Assembly (NCBI RefSeq): GCF_011305535.1
Contig: NZ_CP049905.1
Location: 1,498,001 to 1,562,000, forward strand
From: Diaphorobacter sp. HDW4B
GTDB lineage: Bacteria; Pseudomonadota; Gammaproteobacteria; Burkholderiales; Burkholderiaceae_C
DNA: 64,000 nt
Direction of reading: 5' to 3'
Position numbers and translations under genes: made by a program. Every line of letters begins with the position of its first letter. The first letter of the stretch is position 1. Under the pieces are notes generated by a model. It did not search any database and was not told the origin of the DNA. It was given only the letters and a program-made list of their open reading frames with translations. This document shows, in pieces, positions 28,208 through 36,454 of the stretch.

Positions 28208-28876
28208 TCAGGCGGCCTGCTGCGCGATCTGACGCAGCGCCTGCTCGAACGCCTCCACGGGCTGACCGCCCTGGATCAGATGGCGGTCGTTGATGATCAC
28301 TGCAGGCACGGAGTTGATGCCGTGCTGGTGATAGAAAGCCTCGCGCTCGCGCACGTCCTGCGCGTATTCATCCGATTCGAGAATCGCCTTGGCACGTGCT
28401 TCGTTCAAACCCAGTTCGCGCACCAGACGCAGCAGCACGGCGTGATCGCTCGGGTTCTCACCCTCGGTGAAATAGGCCGAGAACAGCGCATGCTTGAGCG
28501 CCGTTTGCTGCTCGCTCGTGCCTTCCTCATCGAGCCAATGCAGCAGACGGTGCGCATCGAACGTGTTGTAGATGCGGCTGCGCTTGTCCATGTTGAAGGT
28601 GAACCCGACACCCGCACCGCGCTCGGTGATGGCCTGCTGGTTCTTGCGCATCTGCTCTTCGGGCGCGCCGTACTTGCGCTGCAGATGCTCGATCACATCC
28701 TCGCCTTCGAGCACCATGTCGGCGTTGAGCTCGAACGGCTGAAAGTGCAGGTCGATCTGCACATCGTTCTTCACGCGATCAGCGGCTTGCTCCAGCGCCT
28801 TCAGCCCGATGGCGCACCACGGGCAGGAAACGTCGGAGACGAAATCGATCTTGAGCTTCTTGGGCTGGTCGGACAT
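28208..28876 (-). CDS. DsbA family oxidoreductase (FrnE-like)
   Basis: A 222-residue protein of the DsbA-like thioredoxin-fold family, FrnE group. It begins IDFVSDVSCPWCAIG, placing the active-site CPWC at residues 18-21, and includes the family segments QPFELNADM, NTFDAHRLLHW and GINSVPAVIIND (with the cis-proline). It has no signal peptide, so it acts in the cytoplasm, unlike true DsbA. FrnE proteins have been linked to oxidative stress and to polyketide isomerisation; the role here is unknown. It lies 95 bases downstream of the acyl-CoA ligase gene on the same strand. Confidence 0.9.
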   Translation of the reverse strand: MSDQPKKLKIDFVSDVSCPWCAIGLKALEQAADRVKNDVQIDLHFQPFELNADMVLEGEDVIEHLQRKYGAPEEQMRKNQQAITERGAGVGFTFNMDKRSRIYNTFDAHRLLHWLDEEGTSEQQTALKHALFSAYFTEGENPSDHAVLLRLVRELGLNEARAKAILESDEYAQDVREREAFYHQHGINSVPAVIINDRHLIQGGQPVEAFEQALRQIAQQAA

Positions 28877-28889
28877 GGCAGGGCTCCGT

Positions 28890-28948
28890 GCAGGGAAAAC
28901 ATTGTGATGAACTGGCTGCGCAATCTACGCCAATTCAATTTTCCCTGC
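28890..28948. repeat. Ten-base perfect inverted repeat between acyl-CoA ligase and DsbA-family genes
   Basis: GCAGGGAAAA (28890-28899) and TTTTCCCTGC (28939-28948) are exact reverse complements separated by 39 bases. It lies in the 95-base gap upstream of the DsbA-family gene, so it could be an operator for that gene or a weak transcript end. No T-tract follows on the minus strand. Confidence 0.4.
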
Positions 28949-28971
28949 AGGAGCGGGTCCATGCGCGACGC

Positions 28972-30498
28972 TCAGGTTGGCGTGTCCAGCCAAGTCCGCA
29001 ATTCCGTCTTGAGCACCTTGCCGTAGCTGTTCTTCGGCAAGGCATCGACAAAGTGGTACGCCTTCGGTCGCTTGAAGCGCGCGATGTGGTCGAGGCATAG
29101 CGCGTCGAGTTCTGCATCGTCGGGACGCGCGCCTTCACTCGCGACGAGGAAGGCAATCACGACCTCACCCCAGTCCGCATCGCGCTGGCCGACCACCGCG
29201 ACTTCGCTGATCTGCGGGTGCAGCAGCAGCACTTCTTCGACCTCGCGCGGATAGATGTTGGAGCCGCCGGAGATGATCACGTCCTTGGAGCGATCGCGCA
29301 GCGTGAGAAAGCCATCTGCGTCCATGCTGGCGACATCGCCGGTATGCAGCCAGCCGTTGCGCAGCGTGCTCGCAGTCGCGGCTTCGTTGGCCCAGTAACC
29401 CGCCATCACGGCATCGCCACGCACGACGACTTCACCGAGTTCGCCCGTGGGAACCTCGTTGTCATCCGCATCGACCACGCGCACCTCCACGCAGGCATGG
29501 GCTTTGCCGACGGAGGCGATGCGCTCGGTCCAACGCGGATGCTGTGCGTCGGCAATCTGCTCGCGACCGAGCGCGGTGATGGTCATCGGGCATTCGCCCT
29601 GTCCGTAGATCTGCACGAACTTCTGGCCCATGGTGTCGAGCGCAATGCGCAGGTCTTCCACATACATGGGACCGCCGCCGTAGACGATGGTCTTGAAGCC
29701 GCTCACATCGGCCTTCGCGCGGCGGATGTGATCGACCAGCCGATGCACCATGGTGGGCGCGGCAAACAGACTCAGGTGGCCAACGTTCGCCGCCAATTCG
29801 ACCAGCTCGGCCGGATCGAATCCGCCCGACACCGGCACCACATGCTTTGCACCGCGCAGCATGTGCGCGTAGTTGTAGAGTCCCGCGCCGTGCGACATGG
29901 GCGCGGCGTAGACCATGGCGTCATGCACCTGCACGTCGTCCACGTCGGTGTAGTAGGCCATGGTGGCGGCGAGCAGATTGCGGTGCGTCTGCATCACGCC
30001 CTTGGGCCTGCCCGTGGTGCCTGAGGTGTAGAACAGCGACGCGACTTCATCGGGGCCTTTGTCCTGCATGGCAAGTCGTTCGCCAGCACTGACGGCTGCC
30101 TGCCATTGCGTGGTTCCGAAGACCAGCAGATCGGCCTCTTGCGCGCCTGCTTCCAATGCCGAATCGCGCAGCTCCGGGGACACGCACACCACGCGCGCGT
30201 CGGAATTTTCGAGCACGTAGGCCAGTTCCTTGCTGTGCAGCTTGTAGTTGACCGGAACCGAAATCGCACCTGCCCAGTGGATGGCGTGCAGCGCTTCCAG
30301 ATATTGCACGCAGTTGGCCGAAAAAATGGCGACGCGATCACCGGACTGCACGCCGCAATGTTCACGCAGATGACCCGCAAGCCGCGCCACACGGTCTTCC
30401 AGCGTGCGGTAATCACACACCAGCTGCGAGCCGGAAAACACGGCGGGACGTTCACCATGCGCGAGTGCCGTGCGATGGATGAGCTGCGAAATATTCAT
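28972..30498 (-). CDS. Class I adenylate-forming enzyme (acyl-CoA ligase)
   Basis: A 508-residue AMP-forming ligase that should activate a carboxylic acid with ATP and join it to CoA. It has the P-loop-like FYTSGTTGRPKGVMQTH, YGQGECPMTITALGR (A5-type motif), GWLHTGDVASMDADG, RSKDVIISGGSNIYP and the C-terminal catalytic lysine motif PKNSYGKVLKTELR. The acyl group is not evident; the partner thiolase suggests a fatty or aromatic side-chain acid. The start overlaps the thiolase stop by four bases (30495-30498), so the two are translationally coupled. Confidence 0.9.
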   Translation of the reverse strand: MNISQLIHRTALAHGERPAVFSGSQLVCDYRTLEDRVARLAGHLREHCGVQSGDRVAIFSANCVQYLEALHAIHWAGAISVPVNYKLHSKELAYVLENSDARVVCVSPELRDSALEAGAQEADLLVFGTTQWQAAVSAGERLAMQDKGPDEVASLFYTSGTTGRPKGVMQTHRNLLAATMAYYTDVDDVQVHDAMVYAAPMSHGAGLYNYAHMLRGAKHVVPVSGGFDPAELVELAANVGHLSLFAAPTMVHRLVDHIRRAKADVSGFKTIVYGGGPMYVEDLRIALDTMGQKFVQIYGQGECPMTITALGREQIADAQHPRWTERIASVGKAHACVEVRVVDADDNEVPTGELGEVVVRGDAVMAGYWANEAATASTLRNGWLHTGDVASMDADGFLTLRDRSKDVIISGGSNIYPREVEEVLLLHPQISEVAVVGQRDADWGEVVIAFLVASEGARPDDAELDALCLDHIARFKRPKAYHFVDALPKNSYGKVLKTELRTWLDTPT

Positions 30499-31661
30499 CG
30501 TGTGCGCTCCAGAACGCTCACATAGTTGGCCACCGCAGAGCCGCCCATATTGAAGACCGCACCAAGCTTGGGATCACGCACCTGGATGTCGCCCGCCTCG
30601 CCCATGAGTTGCATGGCGGAGAGCACGTGCATGGATACGCCAGTCGCACCAATCGGATGGCCCTTGGCCTTCAGACCGCCAGATGCATTCACCGGCAAGC
30701 GACCATCGCGCATGACAGTGCCATCCTCGATCACGCGATGGCCCTGACCCGCTTCGGCGAGGCCCATGGCTTCGTAGGTCAGCAGTTCGGCGATGGTGAA
30801 GCAGTCATGCACCTCGGCAAAAGACAGATCGTTGACAGCGACCTTCGCTTGTTTGAGTGACTGTTGCCATGCACGACGCGGGCCTTCGAACTGAACGACG
30901 TCGCGGCCTTGCATCGGCAAGTAATCGTTGACCTGCGCGCGCGAACGGAAGGTCACCGCGCGTTGAAAATCGGCCAGCGCTTCGTCGCTTGCCAGCACCA
31001 GCGCGGCGGCTCCGTCCGAGACCAAAGAGCAATCCGTCTTGCGCAGCGGCGCGGCGATCATCGGGTTCTTGTCGGACACGGTGTTGCAAAACTCGAAGCC
31101 CAGATCGCAGCGCATGTGCGCCCATGGATTGAGCGCGCCGTTCGCATGGTTCTTTGCCGCGATGCGCGCAAGCGTTGCGCTGTTGTCGCCGTGGCGCGCA
31201 AAGTAGTCCTGCGCGATCTTGCCGAAGATGCCGGGAAAGCCGCCATCGCCCGGCTGCACTTCGCCCGAGTAGCCGCAGTCGCCCAGAATGCGCGTGACTT
31301 CCGCGCCGCTCACGGCCGTCATCTTCTCCGCACCGATCACCAGTGCAACGCGTGCACGGCCGGACTCGATGGCATCACATGCGGCGTACACCGCAGCGGA
31401 GCCCGATGCGCAGGCGTTTTCCAGACGCGTGGCGGGCTTCCAGCGCAAGCCGGGATCGGCCTGCAGCGCGAGCGACGAGGCAAAGATGTCGGGCGCAAAG
31501 CCGCCGTTGAGGTTGCCCAGCCAGATGCCATCCACCGCGTTGCCGTCGATGCCCGCGTGCTCCATGGCCTGCGTGGCGGATTGGGTGATGAGCGCTTGCA
31601 GCGACAATCCATCCAGCTTGCCAAAGGGCAGATGCGCCCAGCCCACAATCGATACACCCAT
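30495..31661 (-). CDS. Thiolase (acetyl-CoA acetyltransferase, SCP-x-like)
   Basis: A 388-residue thiolase-fold enzyme. The nucleophilic cysteine is in RLENACASGSAAV, the HDCF motif replaces the usual His motif of the SCP-x/lipid-transfer group, and NASGGLKAKGHPIGATGV holds the late catalytic His. It should cleave 3-ketoacyl-CoA or condense acetyl-CoA. It is the first gene of a pair with the acyl-CoA ligase. Its start is divergent from alkB across 117 bases. Confidence 0.9.
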   Translation of the reverse strand: MGVSIVGWAHLPFGKLDGLSLQALITQSATQAMEHAGIDGNAVDGIWLGNLNGGFAPDIFASSLALQADPGLRWKPATRLENACASGSAAVYAACDAIESGRARVALVIGAEKMTAVSGAEVTRILGDCGYSGEVQPGDGGFPGIFGKIAQDYFARHGDNSATLARIAAKNHANGALNPWAHMRCDLGFEFCNTVSDKNPMIAAPLRKTDCSLVSDGAAALVLASDEALADFQRAVTFRSRAQVNDYLPMQGRDVVQFEGPRRAWQQSLKQAKVAVNDLSFAEVHDCFTIAELLTYEAMGLAEAGQGHRVIEDGTVMRDGRLPVNASGGLKAKGHPIGATGVSMHVLSAMQLMGEAGDIQVRDPKLGAVFNMGGSAVANYVSVLERTR

Positions 31662-31778
31662 GTCCGTCTCCTTGATTTGCGCAGTGCAATATTGGGTTGA
31701 TGTTCAATGCTGGCATGGTACGAAGCCGCATCGCCCGCGTACAGTCGCGCAACTACACTAGGGTTTGCACCAATCATC

Positions 31779-32429
31779 ATGACCGCCGATCTCTTTGCCG
31801 ATGACCCGAGCCAGCCAGCGCAACTACGGCTGAGTTCCGAAGCCGTGCTGCTCAAGGGATTCGCGCTGCCCGATGCGGATGCGCTGCTGAACGACATCGC
31901 CACCATCACGCAGCGCGCGCCGTTTCGGCACATGATCACGCCGGGCGGAAAAGCCATGTCGGTGGCGACCACAAGTTGCGGCGAACTCGGCTGGGTGAGC
32001 GACAGTCGCGGCTACCGTTATTCCAGCACCGATCCGCAGTCGGATCTGCCCTGGCCTGCAATGCCCGCGCGCTGGCTGGATCTGGCCGAACGCGCTGTGC
32101 GGGTCTCGGGCCTGTCGTCGAGCGGCGCGCCCGATGCCTGCCTCATCAACCGCTACGCGCCGGGCGCACGGCTGTCGCTGCATCAGGATCGTGACGAACG
32201 CGATTTTGGCGCGCCCATCATTTCCATCTCGCTGGGCTTGCCCGCTGTCTTTCTGTGGGGTGGAGACAAGCGCTCCGATCACACCCAAACCATCCCGCTC
32301 GCGCATGGCGATGTGCTGCTCTGGGGAGGTGTGGACCGACTGCGTTTTCATGGCGTGCGGCCTGTCGCTCAAGGCGCTTTGAGTGAGCGGGAATTTCGCT
32401 TCAACATCACGATGCGCAAGGCGGCCTGA
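31779..32429 (+). CDS. alkB: AlkB family 2-oxoglutarate/Fe(II)-dependent DNA repair dioxygenase
   Basis: A 216-residue dioxygenase that removes alkyl groups such as 1-methyladenine and 3-methylcytosine from DNA. The iron ligands are His135 and Asp137 (HQDRDE) and His191 (RFHGV); Arg207 and Arg213 in RFNITMR should bind 2-oxoglutarate. The ATG at 31779 gives MTADLFADD, similar to known AlkB starts. In enteric bacteria alkB is under Ada control, but no ada gene is nearby here. It stands alone on the plus strand. Confidence 0.92.
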   Translation: MTADLFADDPSQPAQLRLSSEAVLLKGFALPDADALLNDIATITQRAPFRHMITPGGKAMSVATTSCGELGWVSDSRGYRYSSTDPQSDLPWPAMPARWLDLAERAVRVSGLSSSGAPDACLINRYAPGARLSLHQDRDERDFGAPIISISLGLPAVFLWGGDKRSDHTQTIPLAHGDVLLWGGVDRLRFHGVRPVAQGALSEREFRFNITMRKAA

Positions 32430-32560
32430 GCACCTGGTTTTCCATTGCCCAAGTAGGGCTATCATCCCTTGGGTTGGTCCTTGCTGCGCATCGGGCTAGC
32501 ATTTTGGGCAAGTCGTTAACCAGCCCTCCATCAACCCAACAGCCATCCACGAGGAGTTGC

Positions 32561-32929
32561 GTGCGCGTTCTTTACGTTGAAGACAATGATCAGCTCAGAG
32601 TGTCCATCACCATGCTGCTGCAAGGCGATGGACGCGAGGTACGCGCCTGCGTGAGTGCGGAAGAGGCGCTGGAGCTGGATGCACCAAACCCCTTCGACCT
32701 GGTGATCACCGACGTCACGCTGCCCGGCATCTCCGGTCTGGAACTCAGCGCCCGACTGCTGAGCGCCGACATCGCGCGCTGGATTGTGCTGTGCAGCGGC
32801 TACCAACTTGAAGAGCAGATCACCCAACTCGGCGGCCCCAACGTGCGCGCGCTGGTCAAGCCGTTCGGCATCGACGAACTGGACAAACTGGTGAGTTCGG
32901 TACAAGCGTCTCTCGCCAATCCACGCTGA
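32561..32929 (+). CDS. Single-domain response regulator (receiver only)
   Basis: A 122-residue receiver domain with no output domain, like CheY or Spo0F. It has the acidic pair Glu6-Asp7 (YVEDND), the phosphorylation site Asp50 (VITDVTLPGISG), Ser78 (LCSGY) and Lys99 (VKPFG). The start is a GTG at 32561 preceded by GAGGAG, which decides it over longer readings. No histidine kinase is adjacent, so its partner is elsewhere. It could act by binding another protein or as a phosphate carrier. Confidence 0.85.
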   Translation: MRVLYVEDNDQLRVSITMLLQGDGREVRACVSAEEALELDAPNPFDLVITDVTLPGISGLELSARLLSADIARWIVLCSGYQLEEQITQLGGPNVRALVKPFGIDELDKLVSSVQASLANPR

Positions 32930-33051
32930 ACGCCCTTCTTTCTTCTTTTTGCCGTCGCCATGCGCGCCATGTAGTAAGCGGATAACACCCGCGCGCGCCA
33001 AAGCCTGTCGACAATGCGGGAAGCACATCCCCCAACGAAACGGAGACAGAC

Positions 33052-33633
33052 ATGGCAGGCAAGAAGATTCTGATGATTTGCGGTGACTACTGCGAAGACT
33101 ACGAAACCATGGTGCCCTTCCAGGCACTGCTGGCCGTGGGCCACACCGTGCACGCCGTGTGCCCGGACAAGGCAGCGGGCGACAGCATCAAGACGGCGAT
33201 CCACGACTTCGAAGGCGCGCAGACCTACAGCGAAAAGCCCGGCCACAACTTCACGCTGAACGCGACGTTCAACAACATCAAGGCCGAAGACTACGACGCG
33301 CTCGTCATCCCCGGCGGACGCGGCCCCGAGTACCTGCGCACGTATCCCGCGGTGATCGCCGCCGTGCGCCACTTCTTCGACACCAACAAGCCCGTGGCCG
33401 CCGTCTGCCATGGTGCGCAACTGCTGGCAGGCGCCGGCGTGCTCAAGGGCCGCACCTGCTCGGCCTACCCTGCTTGCCGCGTTGAAGTGGAACTGGCCGG
33501 TGGCACCTACGCCGACATTGCCATCGACAAGGCGCATACCGACGGCAACCTGGTCTCGGCACCCGCCTGGCCCGCCCATCCCGACTGGATCGCGCAATTC
33601 CTCGCCGTGCTGGGCACACGCATCGAGCATTGA
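33052..33633 (+). CDS. DJ-1/PfpI family protein
   Basis: A 193-residue protein of the DJ-1/PfpI superfamily. The nucleophile elbow [10 protein letters not shown] places Cys119 next to His120, and Glu15 is in the usual position near the N-terminus, as in PfpI-type members. The stretch [16 protein letters not shown] is typical. Members include proteases, glyoxalases and chaperones; the exact activity cannot be assigned. It is preceded by a GGAGAC ribosome site and followed by a strong hairpin (33679-33710). Confidence 0.9.
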   Translation: MAGKKILMICGDYCEDYETMVPFQALLAVGHTVHAVCPDKAAGDSIKTAIHDFEGAQTYSEKPGHNFTLNATFNNIKAEDYDALVIPGGRGPEYLRTYPAVIAAVRHFFDTNKPVAAVCHGAQLLAGAGVLKGRTCSAYPACRVEVELAGGTYADIAIDKAHTDGNLVSAPAWPAHPDWIAQFLAVLGTRIEH

Positions 33634-33678
33634 ACCTCCAGAACTGACACACAGAACACATCCGAATCCGACAGAATC

Positions 33679-33710
33679 ACCCGCGAGACCGCATCCCGGT
33701 CGTCGCGGGT
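33679..33710. terminator. Strong GC-rich hairpin after the DJ-1/PfpI gene
   Basis: The arms are ACCCGCGA (33679-33686) with TCGCGGGT (33703-33710), extended by GACCG (33687-33691) with CGGTC (33697-33701), a single bulged G and a five-base loop. Thirteen pairs make it very stable. Only a short GTTTT follows, so it could be a terminator for the DJ-1 gene or a leader hairpin for the RHH gene at 33786. Confidence 0.55.
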
Positions 33711-33785
33711 GCACCCGTTTTCCAGATGGATGCACAATGCCGGGGTTCTTTTCCGCCCGAATAGAAGTTCGAAGGAGACAAAACC

Positions 33786-34160
33786 ATGTGCGAGGTATTC
33801 ATCAGCGCCGACCCGAACCTCTACGCCAACCGCGCGCGCTCGGTGCGCCTGCATGGCGTGGTGACCAGCATCCGTCTGGAAAACCTGTTCTGGAAAGTCC
33901 TCGAAGAAATCGCCACCCGCGACGGCATGAGCGTGCCACAACTCTGCGCCCGCCTGCACGACGAACTGCAGGAAGCGCATGGCAGCGTGGAAAACTTCAC
34001 CTCTTTCCTTCGCGTCTGCTGCGGCCGCTATCTCGCACTGCAACTGGCTGGCGGCATCCCCCAAGACCGCTCGATCCCGATCCGCAGCCTCAACGCACAA
34101 CAAGTGCTGGACACAGAACGCGAAACGCCCATGACGCACACACTGCGACGCACAGGCTGA
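33786..34160 (+). CDS. Ribbon-helix-helix domain protein
   Basis: A 124-residue protein with a ribbon-helix-helix (RHH_4, PF13467) domain. The beta strand and first helix are RARSVRLHGVVTSIRLENLFWKVLEEI; the second helix follows MSVPQLCARLHDELQ. Similar proteins often begin MCxxFxxADP. The fold binds DNA as a dimer, but many members of this subgroup have no known target. It has a good ribosome site (GAAGGAG) and stands alone. The last 15 residues are not conserved in type. Confidence 0.8.
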   Translation: MCEVFISADPNLYANRARSVRLHGVVTSIRLENLFWKVLEEIATRDGMSVPQLCARLHDELQEAHGSVENFTSFLRVCCGRYLALQLAGGIPQDRSIPIRSLNAQQVLDTERETPMTHTLRRTG

Positions 34161-34176
34161 TCAACGGCTCCTAAGC

Positions 34177-34785
34177 CTAAGCCTTGGCAGTGGCCGACGC
34201 CACATCGACCGTAACCGCATCGCCTATCGCATAGAAATGCCCACCGGCGATATAGTGCAAACTGCGCAGTTCATCGGGCGCGTCCTCGAACAGCCAATGC
34301 CCATCACGAAACACACGTGAATCGGCCCATGCACCCACGATCTCGCCGATGAACAGGTCATACGCCGCTTGATTGTGCGGCTCAGGGACCAGCCTGCACA
34401 CCATCCACGCAGAGCAGCCCGCCACCAGAGGCACATCGAACCCCGCCTGCTCGAACCACTCGACCCCGGCGCTCTCGATCTTGCCCGGCTCCTTCAACGC
34501 ACTGCGCGTGCCCACGTGATGCACCAACCGCGCCTGCGCACGCGTGGGCACCTGAATCACGAACATCCCACTCTGCTCCATCAACTGCCGCGTCTTCGTC
34601 GCCTTGTCGATCACCACCGTGAGCTTGGCAGGGGTGTAATCCAACGCACAGGCCCACGCAGCCGCCATCGCATTCGACTCCCCCGCATGCCGTGCAGACA
34701 CCAGCACTGTAGGCCCATGGTTGAGCAAACGATAGGACTTGGACAACTCCACAGGAAGAATGTAAGAGCCGGAAGCAGACGACAT
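34177..34785 (-). CDS. Flavin reductase family protein
   Basis: A 202-residue protein of the flavin reductase-like FMN-binding split-barrel family (PF01613). It contains PTVLVSARHAGESNAMAAAW, the ALDYTPAKLTVVID strand and HHVGTRSALK. Such proteins reduce or bind FMN and often serve a monooxygenase; the nearest candidate here is the luciferase-like enzyme, but it is 27 kb away. The start at 34785 was chosen because upstream sequence belongs to repeat copy C. No operon partner is visible. Confidence 0.87.
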   Translation of the reverse strand: MSSASGSYILPVELSKSYRLLNHGPTVLVSARHAGESNAMAAAWACALDYTPAKLTVVIDKATKTRQLMEQSGMFVIQVPTRAQARLVHHVGTRSALKEPGKIESAGVEWFEQAGFDVPLVAGCSAWMVCRLVPEPHNQAAYDLFIGEIVGAWADSRVFRDGHWLFEDAPDELRSLHYIAGGHFYAIGDAVTVDVASATAKA

Positions 34786-34825
34786 GACAACCACCGAAAA
34801 AGACAACACGCCCAAGTATCCCCCA

Positions 34826-35022
34826 CATCTCGCGAAATCGCGAGATGCAGACACGAGCGCAGCGAAGTGCCGAATCACACCTCTTCCTGACTGACTTGCG
34901 GCAAGCTGTCTGAACGGAGCGCCCACGGCGCGAAGAGAGTTTTGCCGCAGGTATTCAAAGCGCGTTTTGGTTACTTTTGCGCGCAAGCAAAAGTGACTCC
35001 GCCGCCGGGCGGAACTCCCGGC
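34826..35022 (+). repeat. Structured intergenic element, copy C (plus orientation)
   Basis: This is the element between flavin reductase and hlyD. It has four hairpins in order: CATCTCGCG (34826-34834) with CGCGAGATG (34839-34847); TGCGGCAA (34897-34904) with TTGCCGCA (34942-34949); ACTTTTGC (34973-34980) with GCAAAAGT (34987-34994) around the loop GCGCAA; and a GC hairpin gccggg/cccggc ending at 35022. It is the closest relative of copy D. It lies downstream of the hlyD stop on the minus strand. Confidence 0.8.
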
Positions 35023-35131
35023 CTCCACACCAAACTCAACCACCAAGCCCAAAAAAGAGAAATGCCCGAAGGCCATAAAAACCTCCAGGCATCCCGATTT
35101 CAAAGCGACAAGTGACGTCGCAACCGTCACA

Positions 35132-36454
35132 TCATCGTTCGCGTAAAGCCTCCCTCCCCTTGTTGAACGGCTTCACCAGATACTGCATCACCGTCTTGCT
35201 GCCAGTAAGAATTTCCACCGAAGCAATCATCCCCGGACTGATCGGAAACACCTTGTCCTCGCGCTTGAGGTGATCCGCCTCGGTCCGAATGAACACACGG
35301 TAGTAGTACTGATCGCGCTTGACGTCATCCTGAATCGTGTCAGGCGAAATCGTGACCACCTTCGCCGGCAAACCGCCGTAGATCGCATAGTCATACGCCG
35401 TGATCTTCACCGTGGCCGTCTGTCCAGGGTGAATGAACGCGATATCGCGCGGCGAAATGCGTGCCTCGACCAGCAGCTTCTCGTCCACCGGCACGATTTC
35501 CATGAGCTTGCCGTTGGGCGGGATCACCCCGCCGACCGTGGTGATCGCGATGTCCTTGACGACACCACGCACGGGCGACGTGAAGGTCAGACGCGTCAGC
35601 GCATCGGCACGGCCGCGAGTCACTTGGCGCAGCGATTCGATTTCGGCATTCGCCTTGGCCAGGTCTTCACGCGCCTTCACAAGATATTGGCTGCGCGCAT
35701 CGGCCATGCGGGTTTCGAGGTCGTTGGCCTGACGCTTCAAGCGCAGCACTTCCACATCGCTCGCGGCACCGCGCACGACCAGCGGCTCGGTCAGCGACAG
35801 CTCCTTGCGAACCAGCATCAGCGCTTCCTGCAGACCCGATATCGTGCCCGCCAAGGCCTCACGCCGCGAAGAGTACAACGCTGTCTCGGTGCGAGCCAGA
35901 TCGCCATCCACCCGAACATCTTCGGGGAACTTGAGCGGCGTTCCGTTCACTTCCGCATAGAGACGCGCCGATGTGGCCTGCGCTGCACGCATGCGCACCG
36001 CGCTTTCCTGCACCGTGGCTTCACTCTTGGTGCGGTCGAGTTGCGCAAGCACCTCGCCAGCGTCGACGATGTCGCCTTCCTTGACCTTGAGTTCAACCAG
36101 AATCCCGCCTTCGAGCGACTGGATGATCTGCTCGCGCGACGATGGGATCACCTTGCCGACGCCGGTCGACACTTCGGACAGTTCAAAGAAAGTCGCCCAA
36201 GTGGCGAAAGCCGCAAGCAGCAATGCCACGATCCAGACGATCAAGAATGGGAACGGCAACCCCACTCGCTTGCTCGGCGAGCTCACCGGCAAGGGCTTCA
36301 TCTTGAACATGCCGGGGCCACCCATGCGTTTGACGCTCATTCCTGCCTTCGGTTGAGGTGCGGCACCTTTTGCATCGACCCGTATCTGCACCGGCTGTCC
36401 GGAAAGCACGGGCTCGGGACGTTCGTTCGCGTTCATCGCGTCAAGCCTTGCCAT
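35132..36454 (-). CDS. Type I secretion membrane fusion protein (HlyD family)
   Basis: A 440-residue adaptor that joins the inner-membrane ABC transporter to the TolC channel. There is a cytoplasmic N-tail, one membrane helix (about residues 68-90, FPFLIVWIVALLLAAFATW), a lipoyl half-motif (SLEGGILVELKVKEGDIVDAGEVLAQLD), a long alpha-helical hairpin (about 150-270), the second lipoyl half and a beta-barrel (VVRGVVKDIAITTVGGVIPP). The start at 36454 has GGGGGAG upstream and overlaps the ABC gene by 14 bases, so the two are coupled. LapC/HlyD-type adaptors of adhesin systems have this layout. Confidence 0.93.
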   Translation of the reverse strand: MARLDAMNANERPEPVLSGQPVQIRVDAKGAAPQPKAGMSVKRMGGPGMFKMKPLPVSSPSKRVGLPFPFLIVWIVALLLAAFATWATFFELSEVSTGVGKVIPSSREQIIQSLEGGILVELKVKEGDIVDAGEVLAQLDRTKSEATVQESAVRMRAAQATSARLYAEVNGTPLKFPEDVRVDGDLARTETALYSSRREALAGTISGLQEALMLVRKELSLTEPLVVRGAASDVEVLRLKRQANDLETRMADARSQYLVKAREDLAKANAEIESLRQVTRGRADALTRLTFTSPVRGVVKDIAITTVGGVIPPNGKLMEIVPVDEKLLVEARISPRDIAFIHPGQTATVKITAYDYAIYGGLPAKVVTISPDTIQDDVKRDQYYYRVFIRTEADHLKREDKVFPISPGMIASVEILTGSKTVMQYLVKPFNKGREALRER

